Notes under the pieces: model-generated | Seen by the model: only the letters and a program-made list of their open reading frames with translations | Database searches by the model: none | What the model was told of the DNA's origin: nothing | Part shown: piece after piece, positions 24,867 through 32,567 of the stretch | Position numbering within the stretch: position 1 is the stretch's first letter | How the letters are laid out: every line of letters starts with the position of its first letter | Position numbers and translations under genes: made by a program | IMG/VR virus record: IMGVR_UViG_3300017917_000704 | Location: 1 to 34,791 of that record | Strand: one strand, 5' to 3' | DNA from: a virus | DNA length: 34,791 nt

Positions 24867-24884
24867 ACGAAAACGATTTCGTAA
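24865..24884. promoter_or_regulatory. Palindromic operator candidate
   Basis: TTACGAAA and TTTCGTAA are perfect inverted 8-bp arms separated by ACGA. The site lies 6 bp before the -33 element of the early promoter, where a bound dimer could repress or activate. The adjacent XRE gene is the natural candidate for the binding protein, though that is inference. Confidence 0.5.
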
Positions 24885-24890
24885 CTAAAT

Positions 24891-24922
24891 TTTGTTTATT
24901 AAATATTGTCATATTAACTTTG
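24891..24922 (+). promoter_or_regulatory. Early rightward promoter, Bacteroidota type
   Basis: TTTG (24891-24894) is followed after 20 bp by TAACTTTG (24915-24922), an exact TAnnTTTG match. Both spacing and sequence match the -33/-7 consensus used by Bacteroidota sigma factor. Transcription would start near 24929, about 10 nt before the XRE gene start at 24939. It should drive the early and replication genes. Confidence 0.8.
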
Positions 24923-24938
24923 TCTAAAATTAAATGAT

Positions 24939-25133
24939 ATGAATGTACAAGAAGAAATTAAGAAACTAAGATCGGAGCGAGGCATCTCAAGAGAGAAGCT
25001 GGCTCAAAAATGCGGCCTTACCGCACAAACTATTTACCGTGCCGAGAAAACTGGCAAAATAACTCTTTCCAACTATTTGAAAATAACTAATACTCTAAAA
25101 AATGAAAGTACTATTCATTCTGCTTCTTTGTAG
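24939..25133 (+). CDS. XRE-family helix-turn-helix regulator
   Basis: This 64-residue protein is a single HTH_3 domain: IKKLRSERGISREKLAQKCG (first helices), then LTAQTIYRAEKTGKITLSNY (recognition helix and after). It has no separate dimerisation or peptidase domain. It is the first gene behind the early promoter and is flanked upstream by palindromes, so it may act as a Cro-like or repressor-like switch. The C-terminal end overlaps the next gene by 32 bp in a different frame. Confidence 0.85.
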   Translation: MNVQEEIKKLRSERGISREKLAQKCGLTAQTIYRAEKTGKITLSNYLKITNTLKNESTIHSASL

Positions 25134-25452
25134 CATTATTTGTGCTTTGTTAATTGTTCCAGTAAAAAAGTCCAAAAAGGAAATTAAGATTAGAAAAGAT
25201 CATAACAATAAATACAAAATACCACCCGTATTTTGGGATGATTACAATTGGCTTTCAATGAAAATTATGCGAATGACTAGAAGTGATGCAGACAATGTGC
25301 AGCATCATATTAATCAGTTCATGTATAAATACGAGCAATTAATAGAGTACAAAGTGTACAATGAAAGAGTGAGTATGCTACTTTCCGACTATCAAAATCG
25401 TGTTCAACTATTATTAACAAATAAACATTTAGAAAATGGGACTTCAGTCTAA
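25102..25452 (+). CDS. Hypothetical protein with N-terminal membrane anchor
   Basis: The 116-residue product begins with a hydrophobic stretch (VLFILLLCSIICALLIVPVK) that would be a signal anchor, followed by a basic segment (KKSKKEIKIRKDHNNKYK) and a helical domain of about 75 residues. The basic segment directly after the hydrophobic one suggests that the domain stays in the cytoplasm. A Cys at residue 10 is not in a good lipobox. I do not recognise a family. It may be an early membrane protein acting on the host. Confidence 0.6.
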   Translation: MKVLFILLLCSIICALLIVPVKKSKKEIKIRKDHNNKYKIPPVFWDDYNWLSMKIMRMTRSDADNVQHHINQFMYKYEQLIEYKVYNERVSMLLSDYQNRVQLLLTNKHLENGTSV

Positions 25453-26020
25453 TTCAAACGGTAATGGAGTATTTCTCTCTATTACAAACGGCAAACTTGT
25501 AAGACAATTCAAGCAGCCTACTGACAAAAGCGTATCAAGAGTAAACAAAATGGGTCGTGAAGTACACGAAGAATTTTACGATTCTTTGAGTGGTTACATT
25601 ACAGACATCAAAACAAAAGAAAGCGACTATGGTAAGTTTTGGGTTGTATCAGTAAAAGATCAAGAATTTACTTATTTTATTGAGCTAAAATACTCAAGTG
25701 GTTATGCAGTTAGCTTTCTAAAAGCATTGCCAAATGTTAGTTTCAGCAATGTTGTTACGCTTACTCCTAAACTCACAATTGATGGCGATAAAAAATCATC
25801 TGTATTATTTATCAATCAAAATGGAGTTGGACTCAAGCATTATTGGAATAAAGCCAATCCTGGTGAATTACCACAACTCAAGCAAATTAAAGTTAAAGGA
25901 GTTACAACTTGGGATGATACGGATAGAATGGAATATTTGGAGGAATATGTAAAAAATAATATCTTACCAATGATAAAGCCAGTTCTCCAAGATTATAACG
26001 AGGACTCTACACCTTTTTAG
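25436..26020 (+). CDS. Single-stranded DNA-binding protein candidate
   Basis: This 194-residue protein lies in the early replication block. The sequence has an OB-fold-like run of strands (SGYITDIKTKESDYGKFWVV, then EFTYFIELKYSSGYAVSFLK) and ends in an acidic tail with terminal Pro-Phe (DYNEDSTPF), like the tails through which SSB proteins contact partners. Proteins of this size with such tails are common SSB or gp2.5-like proteins in phages of this host group. The start overlaps the previous gene by 17 bp. Identification rests on fold pattern, tail and place. Confidence 0.6.
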   Translation: MGLQSNSNGNGVFLSITNGKLVRQFKQPTDKSVSRVNKMGREVHEEFYDSLSGYITDIKTKESDYGKFWVVSVKDQEFTYFIELKYSSGYAVSFLKALPNVSFSNVVTLTPKLTIDGDKKSSVLFINQNGVGLKHYWNKANPGELPQLKQIKVKGVTTWDDTDRMEYLEEYVKNNILPMIKPVLQDYNEDSTPF

Positions 26021-26039
26021 GGGTTTGGTTATATGGTTA

Positions 26040-26092
26040 GTCGCTATCGCTACGGAGCGCAAGAGATCGGTTCGATTCCGATATAGCGACCA
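26040..26092 (+). ncRNA. tRNA-like structure lacking a normal anticodon arm
   Basis: GTCGCTAT (26040-26047) pairs with ATAGCGAC (26083-26090). Between them lie a small hairpin CGCT-ACGG-AGCG (26048-26059) and a perfect T-arm, ATCGG-TTCGATT-CCGAT (26066-26082), which holds the tRNA B-box GGTTCGATTCC. CCA occurs at 26090-26092. Only 18 nt separate the acceptor and T stems, so there is no room for D and anticodon arms. It may be a tRNA mimic, a remnant of a host tRNA (attachment site) or an RNA leader of the nuclease gene. Confidence 0.5.
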
Positions 26093-26112
26093 AAAACTCA
26101 ACTACAACTATT

Positions 26113-26877
26113 ATGAAAAATTACAAACTAGACTTAGACAAGCAGCGCATTCAATTCATCGACAACCGCTTTTACCTTTCTCCAAAAGAAAATTATCTCC
26201 CAAGCGTTACCACAATTTTAGAAGCTTACCCGAAGGACGCTAGCTATTTTAAATGGCTAAAAGATGTTGGCTCTGATGCTGATGCCATTCGTGATGAGGC
26301 GGGTAAACGTGGATCAATAGTGCATGAGCTTACGGAAAGATATGATTGTAATGAAGAGATTAGTTTAATTAATGACTACGGAACTCCACAATACAAAATG
26401 CTTGAATGGTCCATGTTTGAGCGTTATGTTGAGTTCTCAACCATGTATAAGCCTACTATCGACATGATGGAAGTGCATTTGATGAGTGATAAGTTAGGCT
26501 TTGCTGGGACTCTTGATAGGGTTATTAGACTTGGATCAATAACGATGCTACTCGACATCAAAACCTCCAATAGCATTTATTCATCTTATTGGCTACAACT
26601 TGCTGCATATCATCAACTCCTTAAAGAGCATCATAAAAAGTTAGGCATAGATAGCGTAGGCATATTATGGCTTAATGCAAAGACTCGCACTAGCGGCAAA
26701 AATGGAGCTATTCAAGGCCTTGGATGGCAACTTGTTACACGCACTATGACGGAGCTTAAAAAAGATTGGGAGCTATTTAAAAGCACGCATAAATTATGGC
26801 TCGCAATGAATGAAGGAGTAACTCCACGCAATATTTCTTACCAACTAAAATATAAAAAAGATGATAGTATTTGTTAA
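26113..26877 (+). CDS. PD-(D/E)XK exonuclease (RecB/Cas4-like)
   Basis: The 254-residue product has the core of the RecB-type nuclease family: GSIVHELTERY (67-77), GFAGTLDRVI with D135, LLDIKTS with D148 and K150, and the QxxxY motif LQLAAYHQL (Q162, Y166). It would resect double-stranded DNA for recombination, working with the SSB-like protein encoded just upstream. There are no cysteines arranged for a Cas4-type iron-sulphur cluster. It is preceded by the tRNA-like element and overlaps the next small gene by 17 bp. Confidence 0.85.
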   Translation: MKNYKLDLDKQRIQFIDNRFYLSPKENYLPSVTTILEAYPKDASYFKWLKDVGSDADAIRDEAGKRGSIVHELTERYDCNEEISLINDYGTPQYKMLEWSMFERYVEFSTMYKPTIDMMEVHLMSDKLGFAGTLDRVIRLGSITMLLDIKTSNSIYSSYWLQLAAYHQLLKEHHKKLGIDSVGILWLNAKTRTSGKNGAIQGLGWQLVTRTMTELKKDWELFKSTHKLWLAMNEGVTPRNISYQLKYKKDDSIC

Positions 26878-27022
26878 AGATTTAAAAGGTAATCGTATCG
26901 CTGATATACCGTGTGATGATTATAGTATAAACAATGGAGTTGTATTTTTTTATAATGAACATAAATTATTTGCAACTTTACCAATAAATAATTTTATAAT
27001 AACTTTTTCTTATGAAATGTAA
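26861..27022 (+). CDS. Small hypothetical protein (53 residues)
   Basis: A 53-codon frame starts at ATG 26861 inside the end of the nuclease gene and stops at 27020-27022 inside the start of the next gene. It fills the gap between them exactly. The product (MIVFVKDLKGNRIADIPCDD at its start) looks like a small all-beta domain. Overlaps at both ends are typical of phage early operons. No function is suggested by the sequence. Confidence 0.6.
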   Translation: MIVFVKDLKGNRIADIPCDDYSINNGVVFFYNEHKLFATLPINNFIITFSYEM

Positions 27023-27350
27023 AAAATGCCAACAAGATGTAATGCAGACATTTAACGATGAATGTATTGAATGCTATGATGTACCAGATGATAAGATAGT
27101 AAACACAGTAATTGACAAATACAAGCATCGCATGAAAATGGGTTATTTAAAATATAAAACCAATTTAATGCGCCAAGATTTAAACACATTTGATTGGATC
27201 AATCATTTGCAAGAAGAATTGATGGATGCAACTTTATATATTGAAAGATTAAAGATGCAAATTGATGCAATGGATGTGGAAGACGATTTGCATTTTAAAT
27301 TAAGTGAACAAGGATATTTTGAACAATCAAATAATGATGACAATGAGTAA
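27012..27350 (+). CDS. Zinc-finger protein with MazG-like helical domain
   Basis: The 112-residue product starts with a four-cysteine zinc-binding module (CKKCQQDV, then DECIECYD). The next part, KYKHRMKMGYLKYKTNLMRQ then WINHLQEELMDATLYIERLK, has the pattern of a widespread phage family related to MazG/dUTPase-type all-alpha NTP pyrophosphohydrolases (EExxD metal motif as EELMD). It could clean up nucleotide pools, but key residues are few and the domain is short. The last 20 residues are acidic. Confidence 0.55.
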   Translation: MKCKKCQQDVMQTFNDECIECYDVPDDKIVNTVIDKYKHRMKMGYLKYKTNLMRQDLNTFDWINHLQEELMDATLYIERLKMQIDAMDVEDDLHFKLSEQGYFEQSNNDDNE

Positions 27351-27432
27351 TACAATAATATTAATATGTTTATTTTTTAATTTGATCGTATTTGTATTTG
27401 TTATTAGTAGATTATTATATAAAAATAAATAA
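27337..27432 (+). CDS. Small single-span membrane peptide
   Basis: A short frame of 31 codons (ATG at 27337, or 29 codons from ATG at 27343) fills the gap between two genes. The product is MSNTIILICLFFNLIVFVFV followed by the basic tail ISRLLYKNK: one membrane segment with positive residues inside. It overlaps the previous gene end by 14 bp. Other short single-span peptides are encoded at 29123-29278, 33420-33509 and 34659-34748. Confidence 0.5.
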   Translation: MTMSNTIILICLFFNLIVFVFVISRLLYKNK

Positions 27433-27441
27433 TGATTAATT

Positions 27442-27657
27442 ATGACACCAAAAGAAAAAGCAGAAGATTTATATTTTAAATATAGAAATTATGCAAAAGA
27501 AGAAAGTAGAGTTGAAGGCCCACATAGATATGCAAAAATATGTGCGTCAAGATGTGTAGATGAAATAATTTTTATTCTTCAAAATATGGAATGGGTATTT
27601 GCTGATAGAAAAGCTATCTATTGGTTAGAAGTTAAAAAAGAAATAGAAAATTTATGA
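27442..27657 (+). CDS. Small hypothetical early protein
   Basis: This 71-residue protein starts MTPKEKAEDLYFKYRNYAKE and has a central CASRCVDEII segment, then a C-terminal Trp-containing helix. The pattern MTPKEKA..L..K......K.CA...VDEII is seen in many small proteins of Bacteroidota phages, none with known function as far as I know. The protein is probably a helical bundle. It overlaps the next gene by 4 bp (ATGA). Confidence 0.6.
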   Translation: MTPKEKAEDLYFKYRNYAKEESRVEGPHRYAKICASRCVDEIIFILQNMEWVFADRKAIYWLEVKKEIENL

Positions 27658-27884
27658 AAAAACAAACTGCACTAGATTGGTATATAGATAAATTATTTAA
27701 TGTATTAGGAGATGATTTTATTAATAATTTAAGTATAGAAAATACTAATAAAATTAGAGATTTATCAATACAAGCTAGAAAAATGGAGAAACAGCAGATA
27801 ATGGATGCCTTTAATGATGGTGACCATCAACAAGGTTTTAAAGGTGAAGCAGAACAATATTATAAAGAAACTTATGAATCTTAG
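27654..27884 (+). CDS. Small hypothetical early protein
   Basis: This 76-residue protein has a start (KKQTALDWYIDKLFNVLGDD) and end (QARKMEKQQIMDAFNDGDHQ) often seen in small early proteins of Bacteroidota phages. It is likely helical and acidic near its C-terminus. It overlaps both neighbours, 4 bp at the start and 11 bp at the end, in one tight unit with the helicase gene. No function can be read from it. Confidence 0.6.
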   Translation: MKKQTALDWYIDKLFNVLGDDFINNLSIENTNKIRDLSIQARKMEKQQIMDAFNDGDHQQGFKGEAEQYYKETYES

Positions 27885-29112
27885 AGATTACCAAATAGAA
27901 ATATCGGATAAGGCAGCGAAATTGCTAAAGTATCATAAAATTGCATATTTAGCAATGGAAGTACGGACGGGCAAGACTTTGACTGCACTAGCATCTGCAT
28001 ATAAGTTTGGAGCGCAGAAGGTGTTGTTTTGCACAAAGAAAAAGGCCATTGATGACATCATTGAACAAGCCAAAAAGATGGGTTATAATATGGAGATTTA
28101 CATAACCAATTTTGAGCAATTGCATAAAGTAGAGTATGGATGGGATGTGGTTATTGTTGATGAGGCACATGGATTAGGTGCTTTTCCAAGGCCCAGCAAA
28201 AGAGCAAAAGAATTTAAACGGATATGTGCTGCGACGCCAATTATATTTTTAAGTGGAACTCCTACGCCTGAATCGTATTCTCAAATTTATCATCAGTTAT
28301 GGATCAGTAGCTATTCACCATACAAAGCATATAAGAATTTTTACGCATGGGCAAAGGACTATGTTAGCATTCATCACAAATATATTTTTAATAGACAAAT
28401 CAACGATTATTCACTTGCAAATGAAAAGCAAATTATGGAAGATATTAATCCAATTATGATCACATACACTCAAGCCCAAGCTGGTTTTGAAGGCTTAATT
28501 GAAGAGAATATTTTATATGTTAAAATGGAGGATAGTACGTATAAATTGGCAGATAGGTTACGTAAGGATAAAATGGTGTCGAATAAAGATGGCGAGACTG
28601 TTATGGGAGATACGGCAGTAAAACTCATGAATAAATTACACCAGATTTATAGTGGATCAGTTATTGTGGATGAGCCTAAACGAGTAGCAAAGGCATTTGA
28701 CTATACAAAAGCGGAGTTTATACGAGATAAGTTTGCGGGTAAAAAGATTGCTATATTTTATAAGTTTCAAGCGGAGTATGCAGCACTTTTATGGGTCTTT
28801 GGATCAAGATTGGAGTTAGATGCGGCGGCATTTAATAAGGCTGGTTCGGATGCGGTTTTTGTATCTCAAATCGTGAGTGGGAGAGAGGGGCTTAATTTAA
28901 GTAGTGCCGATGCGTTAGTATTTTATAATATAGATTTTTCGGCTACAAGTTATTGGCAAAGTAGAGCTAGAATTCAAACAAAAGATCGGACGGAGACTGC
29001 ACAGATTTATTGGGTATTTAGTTACAATGGAATAGAGGATAAGATATATAAAGCAGTTATGGATAAACGGGATTTCACACTTGCACATTTTCGTAAAGAA
29101 TATAATGTTTAA
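27874..29112 (+). CDS. SNF2-like superfamily 2 helicase
   Basis: The frame is open from 27805, but ATG 27874 gives the normal helicase start MNLRDYQIEISDKAAKLLKY (Q motif region) and 412 residues. Motifs follow in order: Walker A MEVRTGKT (28-35), DEAH (96-99), SGTPTP (127-132), and in the second lobe AVFVSQIVSGREGLNLSSAD (motif V) and YWQSRARIQTKDR (motif VI). Phage proteins of this kind remodel or unwind DNA at forks or during recombination. The protein is compact and has no extra domains. It is located upstream of a VRR-NUC gene, a frequent pairing. Confidence 0.9.
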   Translation: MNLRDYQIEISDKAAKLLKYHKIAYLAMEVRTGKTLTALASAYKFGAQKVLFCTKKKAIDDIIEQAKKMGYNMEIYITNFEQLHKVEYGWDVVIVDEAHGLGAFPRPSKRAKEFKRICAATPIIFLSGTPTPESYSQIYHQLWISSYSPYKAYKNFYAWAKDYVSIHHKYIFNRQINDYSLANEKQIMEDINPIMITYTQAQAGFEGLIEENILYVKMEDSTYKLADRLRKDKMVSNKDGETVMGDTAVKLMNKLHQIYSGSVIVDEPKRVAKAFDYTKAEFIRDKFAGKKIAIFYKFQAEYAALLWVFGSRLELDAAAFNKAGSDAVFVSQIVSGREGLNLSSADALVFYNIDFSATSYWQSRARIQTKDRTETAQIYWVFSYNGIEDKIYKAVMDKRDFTLAHFRKEYNV

Positions 29113-29122
29113 AACTAGAATT

Positions 29123-29278
29123 ATGATAGCACTATTAAAAATTAGCCTATGGATGGCTTATTGGCTACTATTTTGTGTACCATTTACACTATGCTTTATG
29201 CTTATTCTTACCATAAATTACCTAATAAAAAAACTTTACAATGACACAAAAAATTACCTCGACGCTATTCACTATTGA
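29123..29278 (+). CDS. Small membrane protein (51 residues)
   Basis: ATG 29123, 10 bp after the helicase stop, opens a 51-codon frame. The product is mostly hydrophobic (ISLWMAYWLLFCVPFTLCFM) and ends in a polar, Lys/Tyr-rich tail, so it should span the membrane once or twice. The gene overlaps the following one by 38 bp in another frame. Unknown function; an early host-membrane effect is possible. Confidence 0.5.
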   Translation: MIALLKISLWMAYWLLFCVPFTLCFMLILTINYLIKKLYNDTKNYLDAIHY

Positions 29279-29666
29279 ATGCGAGCATTTGTACTATGCT
29301 CTTGGACTTCCACCGCAGACGGACATAGATTGGTGGGAAAATAAGAAAGAGAATAAGATTTGGTGGAGTGCAGAAATATTTTTTTCTGGCGAAGGCATTA
29401 GCTATATTCGTGGCTTGGTCGAAAGAGCAAGTTGCATTATTACATTCCGTATACATGAAGATGATCTTAGGGCAAAAGACATTGTTAGGCTTGGTGAAAA
29501 TAATCAACTCTACAAAACGGGTGATTTTTATGAGGGATTGATTTTTGTGAACACCATGACGGATAAGGAATGGAATGTAGCATTTGAAGTGGAGTGCGAG
29601 AATGGCGTAATGATGCCGACTAAAATGATAATAAATTTTATGGATAAAAATATACTTATACTATGA
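29241..29666 (+). CDS. Hypothetical protein in the replication block
   Basis: The 141-residue product has many Trp residues near its N-terminus (IDWWENKKENKIWWSAEIFF) and alternating strands. It lacks membrane segments and recognisable motifs. It sits between a helicase and a VRR-NUC nuclease gene and overlaps the nuclease start by 4 bp, so it may belong to DNA metabolism. Beyond that I cannot assign it. Confidence 0.6.
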   Translation: MTQKITSTLFTIECEHLYYALGLPPQTDIDWWENKKENKIWWSAEIFFSGEGISYIRGLVERASCIITFRIHEDDLRAKDIVRLGENNQLYKTGDFYEGLIFVNTMTDKEWNVAFEVECENGVMMPTKMIINFMDKNILIL

Positions 29667-29935
29667 GAGAAAGTGAATTGCAAAAGAAGATCGTTGATAG
29701 ACTTAATAGACATGGATGGAGTTGCGTTAAGTTGATCCAAACTAATATGAACGGCATACCAGACTTGATGTGCATACGCAAAGGAACGGTGATGTTTCTA
29801 GAAGTGAAAACGGAGACGGGAGTTGTTGCTCCTTTGCAGCAAAAAAGAATTGATGATTTAAATAAACATGGAGTGTTTGCGAAAGTGGTTAGATCGCTAG
29901 AGGATATTGATATATTTTGTTATAAGGGAATTTAA
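29663..29935 (+). CDS. VRR-NUC domain nuclease
   Basis: This 90-residue protein is one complete VRR-NUC (PD-(D/E)XK) domain. The motif residues are E5 in the first helix (MRESELQKKIVDRL), GIPDLM with D34, FLEVKTE with E47 and K49, and the Gln-rich helix VVAPLQQKRIDDL. Free-standing phage VRR-NUC proteins cut branched DNA and are often paired with SNF2-like helicases, as here. The length is normal for the phage form. Confidence 0.88.
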   Translation: MRESELQKKIVDRLNRHGWSCVKLIQTNMNGIPDLMCIRKGTVMFLEVKTETGVVAPLQQKRIDDLNKHGVFAKVVRSLEDIDIFCYKGI

Positions 29936-29943
29936 ACTTTACT

Positions 29944-32451
29944 ATGAACTATCTCGAACTAGGACTAAACGTAATTGCTATCAATGAAAACAAAGCAGCC
30001 ATCTTTCCTTGGAAAAAATATCAGACGGAAAAGATTACGAAAAATGAGTATGATCTACAAATGGCAGATCCAAGAGCCAAGGGATGTGCTATCATTTGTG
30101 GATCAATTAGTAATGGACTTGAAGTTATTGATATCGACACAAAGTATCAAACATTTGATATTTACGAGGAGATACGAAGAAGAATTAGAGAAGATTTATA
30201 TAAAAGATTGCATATCGTCAGAACGAGGAGTGGAGGTTACCACCTTTACTACTACTGCGAGGAGATCGAGGGGAATCAAAAATTGGCTTCTCGCTTACCT
30301 ACAAGCAATGAAGCTAAAGAGAATCCTCACATCAAATCTTATTGCATCATCGAAACAAGGGGCGAAGGTGGTTATGTGGCAGCGCCGCCTACACCTGGCT
30401 ACACTTTCTTGCAAGAAGGCATCCATGTTATTACAGTCGAGGAGCGGCAAGAGCTACTCACGATTATGCGATCCTTCAATGAAGTGGTCGAAGAATATAT
30501 CATTGAAGCACATAACAAACCTAGTGCAAAGGACTACGGACTTTCGCCATTTGATGACTACAATAAGCGAGTCGACTTTGTGGGGCTTATGGAAGAATGC
30601 GGATGGAAAAAAGTTAAAAACGGAGGCACTCGAATTTATTTCCTACGGCCAGGGGGTACGAGTGAACATAGTGGGTCGTATAATACCGAAATGGGATTAT
30701 TTTCCGTATTCTCAACGAATACACCGTTTCAAGTTGGACGGGGCTATAAACCAGCAGCAGTCTATACAATACTCAAATGCAACTCGGACTTCAAGATGGC
30801 GGCCCGAACTTTACTTGATGCGGGGTTCGGAGAAAGAAAGCAAAAGTACGGTTTAGCAATAGAGAAGGAAGTATTTGAGAAAAAAAAAGGAGGATTGAGT
30901 AAGGATGAAATTGTAACGTATCTTGTACGCAAGCATGATAAAAGTGTTGAAGAGGCTTCGGAGATAGTAGAGAAGTTGGATGTTGAGTTTGGAGATGAAA
31001 TAAAAGAATTTTGGGAGACTCGGGAAAAGAATGGGGTAATTATGCCTATCATTCAACTAGATAAGCTGGAAAGGTTTTTGCATGATAAAGGTGGGTTTTC
31101 ACTATATTTTTACGAGCCGAATAGCGTGTTTTATAGATTGGTACGCATTCAAGACGGAATGGTAGAGGAAAGCTCTACTGAACAAATAAAAAAGTTTATT
31201 AAAAATTATATTAATAGGTTGCCGAGTTCGTTTGATATGGGGCTGGATCCGCAGACACTAATGGAGACCATTTATAAGGGATCAAACACTTATTTCTCTG
31301 ATAACTTTTTTGAGTTTTTTGATCGGGCCGAGATTTCGTTTTTGGAGGACACAAAAGATGTTTGCTATTTCCCGTTTACCAATGGAGTAGTTAAAGTAAC
31401 AAAAGATGCGGTGCGGTTGGTAACGTATGGAGATATTGGAAAGGTTATTTGGAAATCGCAAGTAATTGATCATAAGATTTACATTGAAGATGATTTTAAG
31501 ATAGAGAATTGCGAATATTTAAAATTTTTGGATAAGATAAGCGGAGGAGATAATGAGAAGCTAGTATATTGTCTGTCGTTGATTGGTTATTTGCTGCATA
31601 AGTATAAAGATCCAGCAAGGCCGTTTGCGGTGATATTAGCCGAAGAAACGGAAAATGAAGCAAAAGGTGGAGGAACTGGTAAGGGGATTTTTGTAAAGGC
31701 ATTGGGGTATATCAATAACTTGGTGGTGGTGGATGGTAAGAATTTTAAGATAGATAAAAATTTTGCCTTTCAACGGGTGGATTTGGATACGAGGCTTATA
31801 GCCATTGAGGACACCCGTAAGAACGTTGATTTTGAGGGTTTTTATTCGATAATAACGGAAGGTATTACAGTAGAAAAAAAGAACAAGGATGAGCTTAGAA
31901 TACCTTATAAGGACTCACCAAAAGTGATCTTTACAACTAATTATACTATACCTAACTCGGGAAACCATGCGAAGCGGAGGCAAAAGATATTTGAATTTGC
32001 GCCCTATTTTAGTCCTAAGCATACTCCTGAAGATGAATTTGGACATAAATTATTTGATGATTGGGATAAGGATGAATGGAATAGGTACTTTAATTTGATG
32101 TTTCATTGCGTATCGGATTACTTGGAAAATGGGGTTACTGAAATGGCTATGTCGGATAAGTTGAGCAGAAAGCAAGTGCGAGTACAATTTGGGGAGGAAT
32201 TTTTGGACTATTTTATGACGCTGGAATCGGAAAGTGGGTTAACCATAACACTTGAAAGATTATATAACGATTTTTTGAGTTTCACTGGATATGATAAAAA
32301 AGATTACTCATTAAAAAGGTTCAATAAGGCGATTGAAGAGACGTGTGCGATCTTGAAAATGGACTACAGAATTGTGCGAGATCGGGGTCAAAACAACAAA
32401 AAATGTTATGTTATTAACTTTACGAAGGAATTGTCTAATGATTATTTTTAA
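29944..32451 (+). CDS. Primase-polymerase / superfamily 3 helicase
   Basis: The 835-residue product joins two engines of replication. The N-terminal 180 residues are a prim-pol domain: EVIDIDTK (D63, D65), RTRSGGYHLYYY with H100, and IETRGEGGYVAAPPT (137-150). The C-terminal half is a D5/DUF5906-type SF3 helicase: Walker A GGGTGKG (about 576-582), Walker B RLIAIEDTRKN (about 616-626) and sensor KVIFTTNYT. A winged-helix-like end follows. It would prime and unwind the phage DNA. It is directly followed by iterons at 32477-32567, so the enzyme is encoded next to the likely origin. Confidence 0.9.
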   Translation: MNYLELGLNVIAINENKAAIFPWKKYQTEKITKNEYDLQMADPRAKGCAIICGSISNGLEVIDIDTKYQTFDIYEEIRRRIREDLYKRLHIVRTRSGGYHLYYYCEEIEGNQKLASRLPTSNEAKENPHIKSYCIIETRGEGGYVAAPPTPGYTFLQEGIHVITVEERQELLTIMRSFNEVVEEYIIEAHNKPSAKDYGLSPFDDYNKRVDFVGLMEECGWKKVKNGGTRIYFLRPGGTSEHSGSYNTEMGLFSVFSTNTPFQVGRGYKPAAVYTILKCNSDFKMAARTLLDAGFGERKQKYGLAIEKEVFEKKKGGLSKDEIVTYLVRKHDKSVEEASEIVEKLDVEFGDEIKEFWETREKNGVIMPIIQLDKLERFLHDKGGFSLYFYEPNSVFYRLVRIQDGMVEESSTEQIKKFIKNYINRLPSSFDMGLDPQTLMETIYKGSNTYFSDNFFEFFDRAEISFLEDTKDVCYFPFTNGVVKVTKDAVRLVTYGDIGKVIWKSQVIDHKIYIEDDFKIENCEYLKFLDKISGGDNEKLVYCLSLIGYLLHKYKDPARPFAVILAEETENEAKGGGTGKGIFVKALGYINNLVVVDGKNFKIDKNFAFQRVDLDTRLIAIEDTRKNVDFEGFYSIITEGITVEKKNKDELRIPYKDSPKVIFTTNYTIPNSGNHAKRRQKIFEFAPYFSPKHTPEDEFGHKLFDDWDKDEWNRYFNLMFHCVSDYLENGVTEMAMSDKLSRKQVRVQFGEEFLDYFMTLESESGLTITLERLYNDFLSFTGYDKKDYSLKRFNKAIEETCAILKMDYRIVRDRGQNNKKCYVINFTKELSNDYF

Positions 32452-32476
32452 GACACTAAAGTTTTTGTCTAACAAA

Positions 32477-32567
32477 TGTAGTCCATTTTGGCAAAATGTA
32501 GCGCATTGTAGTGCATTTTGTAGCGCAGATCTCTCTGATAATCAGTCTTGTAGTCCATGTAGTCCAT
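32477..32567. repeat. Iteron array, six TGTAG(T/C)(C/G)CA units
   Basis: Six 10-bp units start at 32477, 32497, 32507, 32519, 32549 and 32558. Three read TGTAGTCCAT, and the others are TGTAGCGCAT, TGTAGTGCAT and TGTAGCGCAG. The second and third abut and the last two share one base. The array lies 25 bp after the primase-helicase stop and before a DnaA domain IV gene, as expected for initiator-binding sites of a replication origin. Confidence 0.8.

Larger units (their letters stand above)
24681..24938. promoter_or_regulatory. Early control region with palindromes
   Basis: No gene is visible in this stretch. It holds a series of inverted repeats: AGTACC/GGTACT (24721-24739), ACGGC/GCCGT (24816-24832), a 13-bp arm pair around TTAAACT (24834-24866) and TTACGAAA/TTTCGTAA (24865-24884), followed by a promoter at 24891-24922. 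The density of symmetric sites just before an XRE regulator gene suggests operators. Confidence 0.6.

Noticed and set aside
26017-26092. A normal tRNA gene
   Set aside because: The T-arm and CCA fit, but no D arm or 7-nt anticodon loop can be drawn at standard distances from them.
26025-26243. Open frame over the tRNA-like element
   Set aside because: It overlaps the structured RNA and the confident nuclease gene in another frame, and its product has no sensible pattern.
29975-30856. Long 293-codon open frame inside the primase gene
   Set aside because: It is a shadow frame. The primase frame has clear catalytic motifs over the same bases and this one has a product of low plausibility.
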